NCBI GenBank assembly: GCA_000435075.1
Contig: FR890662.1
Coordinates: 1-8,457 of the forward strand
DNA length: 8,457 bases
Origin: Bacteroides sp. CAG:770
Lineage (GTDB): Bacteria > Bacteroidota > Bacteroidia > Bacteroidales > UBA932
Reading direction: 5' to 3'
Below, piece by piece: positions 6,736-8,457 of the stretch. The position numbers were made by a program, and so were the translations under genes. Below the pieces are notes generated by a model. It did not search any database, was not told where the DNA came from, and worked only from the letters and a program-made list of their open reading frames with translations. How positions within the stretch are numbered: the stretch's first letter is position 1; the number at the start of each line of letters is the position of its first letter.

Positions 6736-8457
6736 TTAGAATGTAATTGTAAGTCCAAGCATATAAGAGCGCGCTGTAGGGAATGATGCGAACCATGTAT
6801 TGTCATAGTTGAGCATCTGACGCATGTTGGAGATTGCACCTACATTGTTAACGCTGACATTGACATCCACTGCGCTCAGGCGTGCCTTCTGTACGGCCTT
6901 CTTAGGGATTCTGTAGCCGAGGGTCACGTTCTTGAGTGTGACGTAGCTCATCTTCTTGTAGAAACCGTGGCTGAACCTGTTCACATAACCGGGAGATGTA
7001 TATTCCGCATCCGGAGTCTCAGGAGTCCAATATTTGGCGCCATGGATATAGTTTCCGGAACCGAATGACCAGGAACCGATGTTGGCGACATTGTCGCTCA
7101 TCCATGTGCCGAACTTGCCGTTCAGGAGGAATGAGAAATAGAAATCCTTGTACTGGAACCTGTTGCCCATTGACATTGTAAAGCTTGGTCTTGTGCTGCC
7201 GATGATCACGCGGTCGTCGGTAGAGATGACACCGTCGCCGTCAGCGTCGTAAAGTTTCGCGTCACCAGGCTGGGCACCTGTCTGGTGCACCTTGGTATTG
7301 CCCTCTGCATCGGTGAACGTGAACTCGTCACCATCCTGCCAGAGGCCTACTACCTTGTAGTCATAGTACACGGAGAGAGGCTTGCCGATGAACCATTTGT
7401 TGTTCACGTCATCCTTGCCGTCGCCACGGAGTTCCACGATCTTGTCCCTGTTCAGGAAGAAGCTGAGGTCAGTATTCCATGTAAAGTTCGACTTTCTGAT
7501 GTTCACGGTATTCAATGTCAGCTCAATACCCTTGTTCTGGGTCTCGCCGATATTGTCCCAAATTTTCTTGTAGCCGTTCATGATAGGCACGGTACGGGTC
7601 ATCAGCAGGTCCTTGGTATTGGAAATGTACATGTCCACTGATCCGCCGAGTCTTCCGCGGAAGAAGAGGAAGTCGATACCGAGGTTGGCGGTATAGGTGG
7701 TCTCCCATCTGAGGTTCGGGTTGCCGATACCGTCTGAAGGAAGATATGCAGAGTTCACTGCGGTAGAGCCGTCGCCGTAGATATATTTCACGCCGTTCGT
7801 AGCGTAAAGGCGGTCAAGGGTCTGATATCTGGAAATCGCGTTGTTTCCGTTCGCACCATAGGACAGACGGACTTTGAGCATGTCCACCTTGTCTGTGTTG
7901 TCCTTGATGAAGTTCTCCTCGGAGATATTCCATGCCACAGCGGCAGAAGGGAAGAATCCGTACTTGTTGTTGGCCCCGAAAACTGATGCGCCGTCAGCGC
8001 GTCCGGTCAATGTCACGAGATACTTGCCCGCATAACCATAGTTGAGACGGAGCATGTATGACATCATGTTCTCCTTCCAGTAGCCCGAGCCTATGGTCAC
8101 TTTGTTTTCAGCTCCGTCCATCTTGTAGAAGCTTGAATCATCGTTAACGAAGCATTCGCCGTTCTGCGATGAGGAAACATTGGATTTCTCCTGCATTGAG
8201 AACAGGCCGGTAGCGTCGAAGTGGTGCTTGCCGAAATCCCTGTCGTACTTGAGGATGTTCTCCCAAGTGTAGTCGGTGGTATGGCTGTTGCTGATGGAAG
8301 CCTTGCCGTCGACCTTTTTGCCGGTAACGGTATTGCGTCCGTAGTATGTGCCGGTGAAGTTATTGCGGTAGTTGTATCCGAGCTGGGACTTGAAAGAAAG
8401 GCCTTTTATAGGGAACTTGATCTCGACATAGCCGTTTACCAGGGCATTCCTGCCGGT
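6736..8457 (-). CDS. SusC/RagA TonB-linked outer-membrane transporter (partial, 5' end outside window)
   Basis: The frame is open to the right edge, giving 573 C-terminal residues; full SusC proteins are usually around 1,000. The first methionine in the window (codon at 8196) is internal, since beta-barrel sequence continues upstream of it. Hallmarks, numbered from the window edge: a GRADGASVFGANNKYGFFPS segment (152-171), LSYGANGNN (198-206), GNPNLRWE (245-252), GGSVDMYISNTKDLL (271-285), NKGIELTLNT (308-317), DADGDGVISTDDRVIIG (404-420) and the C-terminal strand RSYMLGLTITF ending in Phe, as expected for BAM-recognised barrels. The signal peptide, carboxypeptidase-like domain, TonB box and plug are outside the window. 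It forms the barrel under the SusD lid and imports oligosaccharides with TonB energy. No frameshift or internal stop is seen. Confidence 0.96.
   Translation of the reverse strand, partial: TGRNALVNGYVEIKFPIKGLSFKSQLGYNYRNNFTGTYYGRNTVTGKKVDGKASISNSHTTDYTWENILKYDRDFGKHHFDATGLFSMQEKSNVSSSQNGECFVNDDSSFYKMDGAENKVTIGSGYWKENMMSYMLRLNYGYAGKYLVTLTGRADGASVFGANNKYGFFPSAAVAWNISEENFIKDNTDKVDMLKVRLSYGANGNNAISRYQTLDRLYATNGVKYIYGDGSTAVNSAYLPSDGIGNPNLRWETTYTANLGIDFLFFRGRLGGSVDMYISNTKDLLMTRTVPIMNGYKKIWDNIGETQNKGIELTLNTVNIRKSNFTWNTDLSFFLNRDKIVELRGDGKDDVNNKWFIGKPLSVYYDYKVVGLWQDGDEFTFTDAEGNTKVHQTGAQPGDAKLYDADGDGVISTDDRVIIGSTRPSFTMSMGNRFQYKDFYFSFLLNGKFGTWMSDNVANIGSWSFGSGNYIHGAKYWTPETPDAEYTSPGYVNRFSHGFYKKMSYVTLKNVTLGYRIPKKAVQKARLSAVDVNVSVNNVGAISNMRQMLNYDNTWFASFPTARSYMLGLTITF

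Larger units (their letters stand above)
1..8457 (-). other. Polysaccharide utilization locus, probable single operon (both ends outside window)
   Basis: Six same-strand genes have gaps of 14, 25, -19, 7 and 6 bp, with no room for internal promoters in gaps or for intrinsic terminators. Order: SusC, SusD, SusE-like, two DUF4832-type lipoproteins, DUF4886 lipoprotein. Five of the six show a lipoprotein signal in the window; the sixth is an outer-membrane barrel. The regulator (an anti-sigma/ECF pair, a hybrid two-component system or a SusR type) is not in the window and would be expected upstream of SusC or elsewhere. Additional enzymes may lie beyond the left edge. Confidence 0.9.

Noticed and set aside
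6722..6796. Upstream extension of the SusD reading frame to an ATG at 6796
   Set aside because: It would place 25 extra residues before a complete lipoprotein signal peptide and overlap the end of the SusC gene by 61 bp.
6736..8196. Treating the methionine at 8196 as the true start of a short, 486-residue barrel protein
   Set aside because: The frame stays open to the window edge and the upstream residues read as continuous SusC beta-strands, so the gene is cut by the window and not truncated.

Overview
The window is the 3' part of a Bacteroidota (most likely Bacteroidales) polysaccharide utilization locus (PUL). All six genes lie on the minus strand, so the operon reads from the right edge of the window to the left. 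The assignment rests on a SusC-type TonB-dependent transporter followed directly by a SusD-type lipoprotein, a pair characteristic of Bacteroidota. It is supported by a run of short lipoprotein signal peptides and by intergenic gaps that mostly lack a strong Shine-Dalgarno sequence, as is usual in this phylum. Base composition looks roughly balanced, slightly above 50% GC by eye. I cannot name the genus.

Layout in transcription order: (1) 8457-6736, C-terminal 573 residues of a SusC/RagA outer-membrane transporter, with its 5' end outside the window; (2) 6721-5036, SusD/RagB glycan-binding lipoprotein; (3) 5010-3748, SusE-like lipoprotein with an N-terminal SusE domain and two probable carbohydrate-binding modules; (4) 3766-2207 and (5) 2199-622, two tandem paralogous lipoproteins with a GH42-like/DUF4832-type architecture; (6) 615-1, N-terminal 205 residues of a DUF4886 lipoprotein with an SGNH-hydrolase-like GNS motif, continuing beyond the left edge. 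Gaps between genes are 14, 25, -19 (overlap), 7 and 6 bp, so the set is very probably one transcript. No stretch longer than 25 bp is non-coding. I see no tRNA, rRNA, CRISPR array, mobile element, promoter or convincing terminator.

Inferred joint role: SusD and the SusE-like protein capture a glycan at the surface and SusC imports it with TonB energy. The two DUF4832-type proteins are the best candidates for the catalytic components, and the DUF4886 protein may be an esterase. No enzyme of a family I can assign to a characterised glycoside hydrolase or lyase activity is present here, so the substrate is unknown. The most interesting signal is the duplicated DUF4832 pair, which shares two strictly conserved Glu residues placed like the acid/base and nucleophile of TIM-barrel glycosidases.
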